Shown here: positions 17,676 to 27,362 of the stretch, in pieces
Layout of the letters: the number at the start of each line of letters is the position of its first letter
Position numbering within the stretch: the first letter of the stretch is position 1
Assembly: GCA_903915155.1 (NCBI GenBank)
Contig: CAIWRU010000074.1
Location: 1-49,930, forward strand
DNA from: an uncultured Mucilaginibacter sp.
GTDB lineage: Bacteria; Bacteroidota; Bacteroidia; Sphingobacteriales; Sphingobacteriaceae
DNA length: 49,930 nt
Direction: 5' to 3'
Position numbers and translations under genes: made by a program
The notes under the pieces: model-generated
Told to the model about the DNA's origin: nothing
The model's input: the letters and a program-made list of their open reading frames with translations, nothing else
Databases searched by the model: none

Positions 17676-19079
17676 TCAGTAGCGTACACCCAGGTCTTGC
17701 TCCAGTGGGGCATGAGTGCTAACCAGGTTTGGAACTTGTAGGGTTGATTTTACCTGCGGAAGTGTAATTGTAAAGGTTGTGCCTTGTTTTTCGCTGCTGT
17801 CAACTTCAATTTCGCCGTTGTGTTTTCTTATTATCTGGCGTACGATGCTGAGGCCCAGGCCAACTGATGCTTCGCCGCGAATACCCGAACGCCTTGCTTT
17901 CGAAAAACGGTCGAAAATATAGGGCAGCATATCCTGTGGGATTCCTATGCCCGAATCTTTCACACTTATGGTAACCTCGTTATGGATTGCCGACAGATTG
18001 ATATCGATATTTCCATTAGGCCCTGAAAATTTAATGGCATTGATAATCAGGTTGTCCATTACCCGCTGCAGTTTTTCTTTATTCACCTGCGCATAAACGG
18101 GAAGGCCGGGGGTGGTGTAATTGATATTTACCTGCCCTTTTTTGTTCTTTAGCCATTCATTGATAATTGAAAAAAGGAATTCGCCCAACTCGGTTTTTTC
18201 GAGCTCGAAATTATTGACTGTCTCATTTTGGGCTGTCTCGAGCAGGTCGTTTATTATAAAGCTGGCCTTATCGCATGATGCCTGTATCATTTGCAGGTTT
18301 TCCAGGTAATCATCGGCTTTGAAATCGTCCATTTCCATCAGCATGGTAATGGATTTGATAATTGCAAGCGGGTTGCGAAGATCGTGTGCTACAACACCTA
18401 ATATCTCGTTCTTTGCATTGCTGGCATTCTCTATCTCTAAATTCTTTTCTTCAATGGCTTTTAACTTCAGAAAGTTATCGGCACGGTACGAGAATAAATA
18501 TCTTGAGATGCAGAAGAAAGTTACAAGCAGTACTAATGATGCTAAATTGTTTAACACAAGCTCATTTATAGTGTGCTGATAAAATGGCAAAAGTGTGCTG
18601 AATATAATGCCCGTAACGAGTGTTATGCCAATGGTTTCATAATATTCAAAAGTATAAAAAGCGCCAATTATTATGAGGCCCATCAAATACATCACAAGTG
18701 TATTGCGTGGATTGTGCATGCTGAAGAAGCTGGCACGCATAGAACCGAAAATAATGAATGTGGCAAACAACAGCACAAAAAATTGCGTGAGCCTTAAGTA
18801 TTTAGGCCTGTTTGCAAAGTTTTTTATTAATAGGGTACCTGTTAAATAAAAGAGCGGAAGTACGACCAAAGCAATCCAGTTGGCAGCATTGTATTCGTCG
18901 ATATGATGTTCTGTTTGATGAGAAAGGCTAAAAGCAAAAAACAACCCCCTGATTATCACCGTAAATATAAAATAGATAACGCAGATAGATTTAACCGTTC
19001 TTAAATTCTGGAGAATGTAATGGGAGCGGAAAGCAGAACGGCCGTTTAAATCGGCTTTGCTAAAAAAGTGAATCCTCAT
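17676..19079 (-). CDS. Membrane sensor histidine kinase
   Basis: 467 aa. About six hydrophobic segments fill residues 30-195 with no recognisable periplasmic sensor. The HisKA H-box VAHDLRNPLA has the phosphorylated His232. The N-box DNLIINAIKFS, G1 box VKDSGIGIPQD and G2 box SVGLGLSIV form an intact ATPase domain. It should autophosphorylate and pass phosphate to a response regulator. A single-domain regulator is encoded at 21382-21759, separated by a GH13 gene; pairing is possible but not shown. A perfect palindrome lies about 40-65 bases upstream of its start. Confidence 0.9.
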   Translation of the reverse strand: MRIHFFSKADLNGRSAFRSHYILQNLRTVKSICVIYFIFTVIIRGLFFAFSLSHQTEHHIDEYNAANWIALVVLPLFYLTGTLLIKNFANRPKYLRLTQFFVLLFATFIIFGSMRASFFSMHNPRNTLVMYLMGLIIIGAFYTFEYYETIGITLVTGIIFSTLLPFYQHTINELVLNNLASLVLLVTFFCISRYLFSYRADNFLKLKAIEEKNLEIENASNAKNEILGVVAHDLRNPLAIIKSITMLMEMDDFKADDYLENLQMIQASCDKASFIINDLLETAQNETVNNFELEKTELGEFLFSIINEWLKNKKGQVNINYTTPGLPVYAQVNKEKLQRVMDNLIINAIKFSGPNGNIDINLSAIHNEVTISVKDSGIGIPQDMLPYIFDRFSKARRSGIRGEASVGLGLSIVRQIIRKHNGEIEVDSSEKQGTTFTITLPQVKSTLQVPNLVSTHAPLEQDLGVRY

Positions 19080-19119
19080 TCCAGTTTAAATTGTTTAAGT
19101 AGGCAGTGCTAATGTAGCT

Positions 19120-19144
19120 ATTTATTGCGTTATACGCAATAAAT
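19120..19144. promoter_or_regulatory. Perfect palindrome upstream of the kinase gene
   Basis: ATTTATTGCGT (19120-19130) and ACGCAATAAAT (19134-19144) form 11-bp arms around TAT. It lies 41-65 bases before the kinase start, and the half-site TTTATTGCGT recurs at 21292-21301 upstream of the GH13 gene, consistent with a transcription-factor site. Confidence 0.5.
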
Positions 19145-19184
19145 TCGGTGAAGGATACAAATTTGCGAATATGTTACAAAACAG

Positions 19185-19222
19185 AAAAGCCTTTGTAAGC
19201 TTAGGAACTTACAAAGGTTTTC
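19185..19222 (-). terminator. Rho-independent terminator of the GH13 gene
   Basis: On the minus strand the arms CCTTTGTAAG and CTTACAAAGG (10 bp) surround an 8-base loop and are followed by CTTTTC; A/T pairs extend the stem. It begins 20 bases after the GH13 stop codon. Confidence 0.65.
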
Positions 19223-19237
19223 CTGCTGGAAATGATA

Positions 19238-21178
19238 TTATTGATTTAAAGCAACATTACTGTAAACATGATACTCGCCGGGGGCGAGTGTCATTGACAT
19301 AGTTGCCGACGTAACATTATAGGTTGCGCCGGTTATGTTATCAATCCAGGTACCAGTTGATGGGAAGGTAATATTTGCTGTTTGTGATACCACATCAAAA
19401 TTTCCTACTATTTCAACTTTTGCGCTTGCATCAAGCAATTGGATTGTTTTAACAGCGCCTGTAAGGCTATAACTGAAAGTGGTGGTATTGAAAACCGGGT
19501 TCTTGATCTTCCAGTTTATCATTTTCTGGTATATGCTGTACAAGTGCAGCCTGTTAGGGTCGGTGTTGTAAGACCATATGAACGGATGGTCGGCAGTATT
19601 GTCGTTAGGGTTTTGGGCCAGGCTAACATCATAGCCCAATTCGCCACCCTGCCATACCATTTTAGGGCCCGGAGATGCGAACATAAATACGGCACCCAGT
19701 TCATCGCGTTTAAGGCCGGTGGGTATATCTTTAACATTATAGCTTCCACTGCTATTGCCATAAGCATGATTTTTAAATTGCAGGCGTTCCTGGTCATGGC
19801 TCTCGAAATAGGTTACCAAAGCGTAAGGGGCAGTAAAGCCCTGGCTGTCATAAAATATTGATGAAAGATCCCAGTTAGGGCCGGTAGGATAACCCATAGT
19901 AGCTTGTTCGCCAGGTGAACTTTGGTTGTTCCATGTCATCATACCCTGTAAGGCCAGTTCATTTTCTTCCTGAACAGCGGCAAAATCTTCCAATATTACG
20001 TAAATTGGGTTGTTGCTTGGTGCAATGGTTTTCATGTAGCTGTTATAGTCTTTCCAAATGGCAACCCGGCTGGCGTCATAAGCCCCCCACACGTCATAAC
20101 TTGAACCCGAATTGGTTTGTGTATAACCTTTGGCCTCGTCAAAGCGATAGCCATCAACATGATACTCCTGTACCCAGTAATTCATCACGTTTTTGGTCCA
20201 ATACTTTGTAGCTGCGCTTTCGTGGTTTAATTGCCAGCCTACAGCTGCCGGGTGCATGTTGGTTTGATCGAACCACGGGTTTGATGCTGATGGCCCTGCT
20301 GACGGACTACTAGACGTGGCATACATACGCACCATTGGCGATGAACCAAACTGGTCTTCCAAAACCATATCCATTATTACGGCAATACCGCGGGCGTGGC
20401 AGGCATCAATAAATGCTTTGTAAGCATTTGGTGTGCCGTAATATTTATCAAGCGCGAACATGAAATTTGAATTGTAGCCCCATGAGTCGTTGCCTTCAAA
20501 TTCGCTAACCGGCATCAGTTCAATTGCATTTACACCCAGGCGCGCTATATAGTTAAGCGTATCGGTAAGTGTTTGATAACTATGTGTGCCCACAAAATCG
20601 CGCACCAACAGTTCATATATTACCAACTTTTTTGGATCGGGACGAGTGAAATTTGGTACCTGCCAGGTGTATGCAGTAGGGTTAGCCTGGGTTACCGTAA
20701 CAATGCCTGTTGTTTTACCGTTAGGATAGGCCTTCAGGTTTGGATAAACCGAAGCCGATATATACTGGTCATTATTCGGGTCGAGTATTTTATGGCTGTA
20801 TGGGTCGGCTACGGTAATGGAGTTATCAATATAATATTGATAAGCATATTCGGTAGCCGGGTCTAAATTATCAACCTGTACCCAAAAGCGGGTGCCATCG
20901 GTTGTTTTGGTCATAGGGGTTGCAGTTTTCGACCATGCATTAAAATCGCCTATCAGGTATATGGTTTTTTTACCCGGGGCATAAATATTGAATATTGCCG
21001 ATTTTCCTGAGTTAATAAAAGTAACTCCATCCCCCGCACCCGATGGGACATCTTTACCGGTTTTAGTGGTGTCGGTAACGTTCCCGGAACCTTTGCCAGG
21101 ATTATTGCTTTTCTTGCAAGCAGTAAAACTGATGAGCAAAATCCCCACCAGCAATAAGTACACGTTCTTAATCATCAT
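19238..21178 (-). CDS. Alpha-amylase family (GH13) lipoprotein with CBM48-like domain
   Basis: 646 aa. A signal peptide with lipobox SFTAC suggests surface or periplasmic anchoring. A CBM48/isoamylase-N-like sandwich (about 60-150, IYLIGDFNAW) precedes the GH13 barrel. Predicted catalytic residues are Asp347 (YRFDEAKG), Glu397 (VILEDFA) and Asp462 (SHDQERL). In conserved region I the usual Asn-His is replaced by Glu274-Asp275 (DMVLEDQFGSSP), which may alter substrate handling. A C-terminal beta-domain follows. It probably cleaves alpha-1,4 or 1,6 glucan. No susC/susD pair is adjacent, so it is not in a classical utilisation locus here. Confidence 0.87.
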   Translation of the reverse strand: MMIKNVYLLLVGILLISFTACKKSNNPGKGSGNVTDTTKTGKDVPSGAGDGVTFINSGKSAIFNIYAPGKKTIYLIGDFNAWSKTATPMTKTTDGTRFWVQVDNLDPATEYAYQYYIDNSITVADPYSHKILDPNNDQYISASVYPNLKAYPNGKTTGIVTVTQANPTAYTWQVPNFTRPDPKKLVIYELLVRDFVGTHSYQTLTDTLNYIARLGVNAIELMPVSEFEGNDSWGYNSNFMFALDKYYGTPNAYKAFIDACHARGIAVIMDMVLEDQFGSSPMVRMYATSSSPSAGPSASNPWFDQTNMHPAAVGWQLNHESAATKYWTKNVMNYWVQEYHVDGYRFDEAKGYTQTNSGSSYDVWGAYDASRVAIWKDYNSYMKTIAPSNNPIYVILEDFAAVQEENELALQGMMTWNNQSSPGEQATMGYPTGPNWDLSSIFYDSQGFTAPYALVTYFESHDQERLQFKNHAYGNSSGSYNVKDIPTGLKRDELGAVFMFASPGPKMVWQGGELGYDVSLAQNPNDNTADHPFIWSYNTDPNRLHLYSIYQKMINWKIKNPVFNTTTFSYSLTGAVKTIQLLDASAKVEIVGNFDVVSQTANITFPSTGTWIDNITGATYNVTSATMSMTLAPGEYHVYSNVALNQ

Positions 21179-21381
21179 AAATTTATTTTACTGTTTATAT
21201 AATTGGTTTTAAATGGATCGCTTACTTTTTATCCAGGCGCAAATACCTACAATACAGGCGGCTTTGGTTGGGGTATAAGTATGCAAATAAGTTTATTGCG
21301 TAAAAATATTAATTAAACCTTGTATTTTAAAATTATAAATAATCAATAAAATAGCGGGAGGGTATGATTACTGAAAACCCT

Positions 21382-21759
21382 TTAATTGATATGTTTTCTA
21401 ACTATTTCAACAAGTTCGGAAAGGTCGAAGGGCTTTCGCAGGTAGCCATCGGCCAGGCCGGCCTCGGCAATTTCTTTAATATTGCTTACTGCCGAAATGA
21501 TGATAACGGGAATGTGTTGTGTAGCGGGATTGGTTTTTAATTCTTTGCTTAATTGCTGGCCGTTGGCATCGCTTTTCCAGTCGGTAAGCCAATTGTCGAG
21601 TAATACCAGGTCGGGTTTGTGGGTGTCAATCGACTTCAGGATCTTTGAATCTTCAGAGGCTATGATGTCATAATTTTCCTCTTCCAGAATATAAACAATA
21701 GTATCCCTTATGTCTTTATCGTCTTCAATAACAAGGATTTTTTTGCGTGGGCTTTCCAT
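21382..21759 (-). CDS. Single-domain response regulator (CheY-like)
   Basis: 125 aa, only a receiver domain. The acidic pair is in VIEDDKD (Glu12, Asp13, Asp14), the phosphoacceptor is Asp55 (LVLLDNWL), Ser89 is the switch residue and Lys109 (LRKPF) the conserved lysine. There is no output domain, so it must act through a protein partner or a phosphorelay. The histidine kinase at 17676 is a possible partner; the GH13 gene lies between them. Confidence 0.9.
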   Translation of the reverse strand: MESPRKKILVIEDDKDIRDTIVYILEEENYDIIASEDSKILKSIDTHKPDLVLLDNWLTDWKSDANGQQLSKELKTNPATQHIPVIIISAVSNIKEIAEAGLADGYLRKPFDLSELVEIVRKHIN

Positions 21760-21854
21760 AAGTGCTGCAATACTATTGGGTATAATTTTTTTTCAAAAAA
21801 GTGAATTTGGCTATTTGTTAATCCTTTACAGGCGATTTTAATATAAATACCATA

Positions 21855-21889
21855 AGCTATGCCTTTTGTTTTAGGCATGCAGCTTTTTT
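21855..21889. terminator. Hairpin with T-run between tdk and response regulator
   Basis: AGCTATGCCT (21855-21864) pairs with AGGCATGCAGCT (21873-21884) with a 2-base bulge; a T-run follows on the plus strand. No plus-strand gene ends here, so it may serve tdk on the minus strand without a good U-tract, or be inert. Confidence 0.35.
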
Positions 21890-21934
21890 ATTGTAATTTT
21901 TTTGTAAGTAAGATTATTTGGACCGATTTGGTAC

Positions 21935-22507
21935 TTAGCTATGATAACACAACCTACAGCGGGGCTCGTAACTTTCCTTTTCGCCCAATAGTATTTGCCC
22001 GTCGCCGGGGACAATGCGGTAGGAGTATAGGGCAGGGTTGCCACAAACAACGCATACGGCATGCAGTTTAGTTATTGATTCGGCTATGGTCATGAGTGCA
22101 GGCATAGGGCCGAACGGTTTGCCCTGGAAATCCATATCCAACCCTGCTACAATAACGCGTACACCTTTATTGGCAAGCTCGTTGCATACATAGGGCAGTT
22201 CATCGTCAAAAAACTGTGCCTCATCAATGCCCACAACCTGTACCTGGCTGCCCGGCGCCAATATTGCCGAAGCCTTTGAAACCGGCATTGAAGGTATTGA
22301 ATTTGAATTGTGCGATACAAGGGCAGTTTCGCTGTAGCGTGTATCGGCTTTTGGGCTAAATATCTCAACGCTTAAACGGGCTATGCGTGCACGTTTAAGC
22401 CGCCGCATCAATTCTTCGGTTTTCCCCGAAAACATTGAGCCACAAATAACTTCAATACTGCCACCACCTTCGGTTTTTCGTTTAAATACTTCTTCGCTTA
22501 CCTGCAT
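21935..22507 (-). CDS. tdk: Thymidine kinase
   Basis: 190 aa type II thymidine kinase. The P-loop GSMFSGKT is at 23-30, the catalytic base region GIDEAQFF has Glu96, and the structural zinc site is Cys152/Cys155/Cys184/Cys187. Length and motifs match family norms. It phosphorylates thymidine to dTMP in the salvage pathway. It is divergent from the acidic protein gene at 22579, with 71 bases between. Confidence 0.96.
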   Translation of the reverse strand: MQVSEEVFKRKTEGGGSIEVICGSMFSGKTEELMRRLKRARIARLSVEIFSPKADTRYSETALVSHNSNSIPSMPVSKASAILAPGSQVQVVGIDEAQFFDDELPYVCNELANKGVRVIVAGLDMDFQGKPFGPMPALMTIAESITKLHAVCVVCGNPALYSYRIVPGDGQILLGEKESYEPRCRLCYHS

Positions 22508-22578
22508 CCTGAACTTTTAAAGGCATCTAATATCAGAATTTAATCTTATTTTTGGGTAGTATTTGAATATAAAAAGCC

Positions 22579-23601
22579 ATGAAGCAACAGGAAGTTTTTA
22601 AAAAGATAGGCGTAATTATAAAAGAGCTTAATGACCAGTACGAATATCTTAAAACGGTTGATGGCCCGTTAAATGAACTGGAACTGGAACTTTTTTTAGC
22701 AAATTCACATTTTTTAGGCGACCATGTGGTGATATTGAGCAAGCTTAATGCACAGAACATAGCCCCTGGAAAAACCGAAGAAAAACAAGAGGAAAAGCCT
22801 GTAGAACTGCATACCCTTAATTTTTTTGAGCCGCTTGTACAAGCACCGGTAAACTTTAATAAACCTACCGAAAAATTAAGGCCCGTTATTGAAGATACCC
22901 CGGTGCCGGAAATTGATCTTGGAGCCGGCAGTGGAAAGGATAGCTACTCGTTTATAAGGGAAGAAGAACCCGAAACGATACGCCACGAATTAATTTTGGA
23001 TGAAGCTGACTGGGAGGATGAAGACGAGGAGCAAAAAGATATAAGCGACGAAGAAATTGAGATACCGCCGGTACCTGAAGTGAAAGCAAGGGAAAAAGAA
23101 ATAATTCATGAAACCGAAGTTATAGCCGAAGAAAAAGAAATTGAGATACCACCTGTAGATGAAGTAAAGCCTATAGAAAAGGAAATTGAAATACCAACTG
23201 TTGTTGAGGTTAAAGCAAAAGAACCGGAACCCGGGCCTGTTGTTGCTATCCCTGTAGCTGAAAAAGCCAAAGTGCCTGAAAAGGACGAAGTGCTGACTAT
23301 AAATGAGCGGATGTCGGCGAAAATGGCGGAGAGCCGGAATACTGCTGAGCAAACGCAAATTGATAAGATAGCCGACCTTAAAAAGGCCATTACTCTTAAC
23401 GAAAAGCTGCTGTATATTAAAGACCTGTTTAATGGTTACAGCCTTGCTTACAGCGAAGCCATTGAGATACTGAACCGCTTTACCAGTCTTAACGAAGCCG
23501 ACCTGTTTTTGAAGAAGAACTACGTGGTGAAAAATAATTGGGATGGAAAACCGGAAACCACCGCAAAATTTTATGCCCTACTACAGCGCCGTTATGCATA
23601 G
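22579..23601 (+). CDS. Acidic Bacteroidota protein with repeat linker, function unknown
   Basis: 340 aa, cytoplasmic by lack of signal or TM. A helical N-domain (1-60) is followed by an acidic, low-complexity linker (about 110-235) with three near-copies of one unit: EIEIPPVPEVKA (159-170), EIEIPPVDEVKP (187-198) and EIEIPTVVEVKA (202-213). A helical C-domain (about 238-340, with ITLNEKLLYIKDLFNG) is the most ordered part and looks conserved-domain-like. Its stop overlaps the rodA stop tail to tail by 10 bases. A -7-like TATTTTTG is at 22547. I do not recognise a function. Confidence 0.8.
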   Translation: MKQQEVFKKIGVIIKELNDQYEYLKTVDGPLNELELELFLANSHFLGDHVVILSKLNAQNIAPGKTEEKQEEKPVELHTLNFFEPLVQAPVNFNKPTEKLRPVIEDTPVPEIDLGAGSGKDSYSFIREEEPETIRHELILDEADWEDEDEEQKDISDEEIEIPPVPEVKAREKEIIHETEVIAEEKEIEIPPVDEVKPIEKEIEIPTVVEVKAKEPEPGPVVAIPVAEKAKVPEKDEVLTINERMSAKMAESRNTAEQTQIDKIADLKKAITLNEKLLYIKDLFNGYSLAYSEAIEILNRFTSLNEADLFLKKNYVVKNNWDGKPETTAKFYALLQRRYA

Positions 23602-24872
23602 ATAATTCCCATACGGTTGGAGTCGAGCTTAAGCAGGACGAACAGCAGTATGGTGAAATTGAGTAATGATGAGCCCCCGTAGCTTATAAAGGGTAGCGGT
23701 ATGCCAATAGATGGCACTATACCGATGGTCATGCCGATATTAATAACCACGTGGAAGAATATGACCGAAGCCACGCCATAGGCGTAGATACGTGTAAACG
23801 GAGATCGCTGTCGCTCGGCAATGCGGATAATGCGCAGCACCAGGAAAAGGTATAAACCAAGTACCACCATCGAGCCTGCAAAGCCCCATTCCTCGCCTAC
23901 TGTACAGAAAATAAAATCGGTGCTTTGTTCAGGAACGAAGGAATATTTGGTTTGTGTACCCTGCATATAACCTTTGCCCCAAAGTTTGCCCGAACCGATG
24001 GCTATTTTGGATTGATTAACGTTGTATCCCTTACCTTTCAGGTCGGAGGTTATGCCCAAAACAATATCGATACGCACTTTTTGATGCGGCTGCAAAACAT
24101 GGTTATACAAAAACTTAACGCTGAATACAAAGGCAATACATATGCAAAGGCCGATGAGTACATTCGAAACCAGTTTTTTATTACGCTTGAATAAAAACAC
24201 GATGATGGCCGCGATAGCCGCTAATGCACCTATAATGTACCAGTGATTTTCGACCTTTAGTGTTAATACAAACAGGGTAATAAACAAACCCTCTAGTATG
24301 AGGAAATAGGGCGATAGCCCCTCGCGGTACAGCACAAATATGAGCGCGCTAAAAACCAGCGTTGAACCTGCATCGGGCTGTAGCATGATAAGCAGCATGG
24401 GAAACGCTATGATACCCGCAGCAATAAGGAATGATTTTAATTCGGTAACCTTTATGTTGGTGCCGCTTAAATATCGCGCCAGCAGTAATATGGTACTAAA
24501 TTTGGCAAATTCCGATGGCTGTAGCCTGAACCCGCCACCAAGTGTTATCCATGCCTGGTTACCACCAACATTACGACCAATATGTGGAATTAGCACCAAC
24601 AATAAAAGAAACGTAGTGACCACATAGATGGGCACCGAAAGCGCTGTAATAAACCGGCTTTCTAATAATAATATTACGATGCCTACGGGCACAGCTATTG
24701 ACAGGTATATGAGCTGTTTGCCGTAATCGGTGCTGGTGTTAAATATGCCAAGGTTCCCGGTGCCGGGAGCGGCGGAGTGGATATTGAACCAGCCAATGGT
24801 ACACAGCGCCAGGTAAATGAATACACTTATCCAGTCGACATTAAAAAAGAAACTGCGTTGCGGGTTACTCAT
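23592..24872 (-). CDS. rodA: Rod shape-determining protein RodA (SEDS glycosyltransferase)
   Basis: 426 aa polytopic SEDS protein. The motifs LQPSEFAKFSTILLLARYL and GIPLPFISYGGSSLL are diagnostic of RodA/FtsW, and linkage to mrdA and mre genes favours RodA. It polymerises lipid II into glycan strands for side-wall growth together with PBP2. The start overlaps the mrdA stop by 8 bases, so the pair is coupled. It has about 10 TM segments, with a somewhat longer cytoplasmic/periplasmic loop near 210-280 than in E. coli. Confidence 0.95.
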   Translation of the reverse strand: MSNPQRSFFFNVDWISVFIYLALCTIGWFNIHSAAPGTGNLGIFNTSTDYGKQLIYLSIAVPVGIVILLLESRFITALSVPIYVVTTFLLLLVLIPHIGRNVGGNQAWITLGGGFRLQPSEFAKFSTILLLARYLSGTNIKVTELKSFLIAAGIIAFPMLLIMLQPDAGSTLVFSALIFVLYREGLSPYFLILEGLFITLFVLTLKVENHWYIIGALAAIAAIIVFLFKRNKKLVSNVLIGLCICIAFVFSVKFLYNHVLQPHQKVRIDIVLGITSDLKGKGYNVNQSKIAIGSGKLWGKGYMQGTQTKYSFVPEQSTDFIFCTVGEEWGFAGSMVVLGLYLFLVLRIIRIAERQRSPFTRIYAYGVASVIFFHVVINIGMTIGIVPSIGIPLPFISYGGSSLLNFTILLFVLLKLDSNRMGIIYA

Positions 24873-26847
24873 GTTCCCTCCGTTTGACAGGTGTGGCTAC
24901 ATAAGCCAGTTTGTTGCCATTGTTTTTTTTGGTTGATACGCTTTTTATGCCCTGTTTTTTACGCAGGCTATCGGCTTTAGCTTTTCTGATGCTATCTCTT
25001 GCTGCTTCTTTTTTAATTTGGGAATAATAAAAAGTAGGGTCGGGCATTAAGTCGGCATCCTTTATCCGGTTGAACTCATCCATCGGCCTTCTTATGGTAT
25101 CCGTTAAATATTTCTCAACAATATAGCTGGCAATCGGAGCCGCATACCACGCACCCTGACCGCCGTTTTCTACAATTACCGCTATAGCGATTTTAGGGTT
25201 TTCCCTTGGTGCAAATGCCACAAATATAGAGTGATTTTTACCATGAGGGTTTTGCGCAGTACCCGTTTTACCGCACATTATAATACCCGGTATTTGTGAA
25301 CTGCGGGCTGTTCCTGTTTCAACAACCTGTTGCATGCCATCAATTACGGGTTCAAAGTATTGCCCGTCGATACCTACATAATTGCGTTGCGTATATTCTT
25401 CTTTGGTGATCTTTCTCTCGCCTATAGCTTTAATAAGGTGTGGCCTGTAATAAAAACCGTGGTTAGCGATGGTACATTCAATATTAGCCATTTGTAAAGG
25501 TGTCGCCTCTAATTCACCCTGGCCAATTGCCAGTGAAAGAATGGAATTTGAGCGCCAGTGATTAACCCCAAACGTTTTATTATAAAGCGCCGCTGTTGGC
25601 ATAAAGCCTCTGCCCTCATTGGGAAGATCGATGCCGAGCCGTTCGCCAAAGCTGAATTTACTAACTTTTTTACGCCAATCGACAAAAGTTGTATCAATAT
25701 TACGCGCACCATTTACGTTCATCAGCCTTTCAAAAACACTGGCGAAATAGGTGTTGCATGAGACAGCAATGGCCCGCGCTAAATCTGACTGCCCATGCGG
25801 CTCGTCACAACGCGGAAGGCCGCCTTTATAGGCGCCGGTACAGTAATAGGAAGTTTGCGGAGTTATCAGGCCCGATTGCAAAGCTATTAGAGCGTTGAGC
25901 GGCTTGAATGATGACCCCGGCGGATAATAGGCCTGTATTGGCCGTATTAAAAAGGGCGTGTACGGGTCTTTGTACATTTTCGCGGCATTATTGCCGCGCT
26001 CGCGGCCTACCATAAGGTTAGGGTCATAAGTAGGGCTGCTAACGAAGGCGAGTATTTCGCCGGTTGATGGTTCAATGGCTACAATACTTCCTACTTTGTT
26101 GTGCATCAGTTCCTCGCCAAGCTTTTGTATGCGGATATCCAGCGATGACGTAAGGCGTTCACCGGCGCGGGCGGCGGTATCAAACCGGCCGTTTTCATAG
26201 CTGTCCTGGACTACGTTGTGCGAGTTAACTATCACGTTCTTCACGCCAACTGTCCCTTTCAAAACATCTTCGTAAGCTTTTTCTACACCGGTAACGCCAA
26301 TATAATCACCGGGCTTATATCTGCCTGCTGAGTGGTCGATATCCCTTTGGGTAACCTCGCCAATATAACCGAGGAATTGCGCAGCGGTAGAGTCGGGATA
26401 GGTACGCAGGTAACGGGGAGTGGCAAAAAAGCCGGGAAACTCGGATAAACGTTCCTGTATGGATGCAAATGCCTGTGCCGATAATTGCTTTTCGAAAGGC
26501 GACGATAAATAGGGCGAATATTTTATAGCTTTTTCAAAACGTTTGTCGAATTCGGTCTTATCTATATTCAGCAGTTTACAAAACTCAAGCGTGTCGAATG
26601 GTTTTACTTGTTTGGGAATAACAGTAATATCATAAAACACTTCATTTTGAACCAATACCTTGCCGTTTCGGTCGAGTATAGGTCCGCGGGCAGGGTATTG
26701 CTTTATGGGGCGAAGTACGTTTTTGGTAGCGGTAAGGCTGTACTGATCGTCAATTATCTGTATATAGAATAGCTTGGCCGCAAGTAATAAAATGATAGTT
26801 ATGAAAATGTCCGCAATAACGTACCGCCGTACAAAAAAACTGTTCAT
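24865..26847 (-). CDS. mrdA: Penicillin-binding protein 2
   Basis: 660 aa: an N-terminal TM helix (10-30), the PBP dimerisation domain (about 45-220) and a transpeptidase domain. Active-site motifs are S312-SF-K315, SCN 363-365 and KTGT 527-530, all intact. It cross-links peptidoglycan during elongation with RodA. A Lys-rich C-terminal tail of about 50 residues extends beyond the catalytic domain. The start overlaps the mreD stop by 4 bases. Confidence 0.95.
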   Translation of the reverse strand: MNSFFVRRYVIADIFITIILLLAAKLFYIQIIDDQYSLTATKNVLRPIKQYPARGPILDRNGKVLVQNEVFYDITVIPKQVKPFDTLEFCKLLNIDKTEFDKRFEKAIKYSPYLSSPFEKQLSAQAFASIQERLSEFPGFFATPRYLRTYPDSTAAQFLGYIGEVTQRDIDHSAGRYKPGDYIGVTGVEKAYEDVLKGTVGVKNVIVNSHNVVQDSYENGRFDTAARAGERLTSSLDIRIQKLGEELMHNKVGSIVAIEPSTGEILAFVSSPTYDPNLMVGRERGNNAAKMYKDPYTPFLIRPIQAYYPPGSSFKPLNALIALQSGLITPQTSYYCTGAYKGGLPRCDEPHGQSDLARAIAVSCNTYFASVFERLMNVNGARNIDTTFVDWRKKVSKFSFGERLGIDLPNEGRGFMPTAALYNKTFGVNHWRSNSILSLAIGQGELEATPLQMANIECTIANHGFYYRPHLIKAIGERKITKEEYTQRNYVGIDGQYFEPVIDGMQQVVETGTARSSQIPGIIMCGKTGTAQNPHGKNHSIFVAFAPRENPKIAIAVIVENGGQGAWYAAPIASYIVEKYLTDTIRRPMDEFNRIKDADLMPDPTFYYSQIKKEAARDSIRKAKADSLRKKQGIKSVSTKKNNGNKLAYVATPVKRREHE

Positions 26848-27362
26848 TTACGCTCTTTTCTCCTGTAAAACAATAAACCTGAAACCAATATCAAAAATAC
26901 AGTAAAAATAGAACTCAAAATAATGCGGCTTAGTGTATACTGGATACCTGAAAAGCTAAAAACTTCGAGCGTAAAGAGAAAGAAATGATGAAAAAATGTA
27001 AGCACCAGCGCATAGGTAAAAAACCAGCGGAAACCCATTATGCTAAGCGTGGGTTCGGGTTCGTTATCAAAACCTTCTTTTTGCACGGTTATGCTGATGA
27101 ATAAAACACGTACAAGCGCCAATACCACACAGGCTGCGGCATGCAAGCCCGGAGTATCATAAAATGCGTCGATGGTTAGGCCCAACACAAAGGCCAGTAT
27201 GAACAGCAGCACGTTCGGTATTTCGAACGGGAGCAGCAATATAAACATTATGTATAGATAGGGGGTGGAAAAATTATACAGTGTGATATTCTTCAATAAA
27301 AAAACCTGTATAAAAACCAGCACTATAAACCGCAAAAGGTTAATAATAAGCGTTCTAATCAT
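26844..27362 (-). CDS. mreD: Rod shape-determining protein MreD
   Basis: 172 aa from the ATG at 27362, which overlaps the mreC stop by 8 bases in the manner of the other operon junctions; a longer in-frame start at 27404 lies well inside mreC. It has five to six TM helices and the weak MreD pattern; the call rests partly on position between mreC and mrdA. It links MreC and the elongasome in the inner membrane. Confidence 0.85.
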   Translation of the reverse strand: MIRTLIINLLRFIVLVFIQVFLLKNITLYNFSTPYLYIMFILLLPFEIPNVLLFILAFVLGLTIDAFYDTPGLHAAACVVLALVRVLFISITVQKEGFDNEPEPTLSIMGFRWFFTYALVLTFFHHFFLFTLEVFSFSGIQYTLSRIILSSIFTVFLILVSGLLFYRRKERK

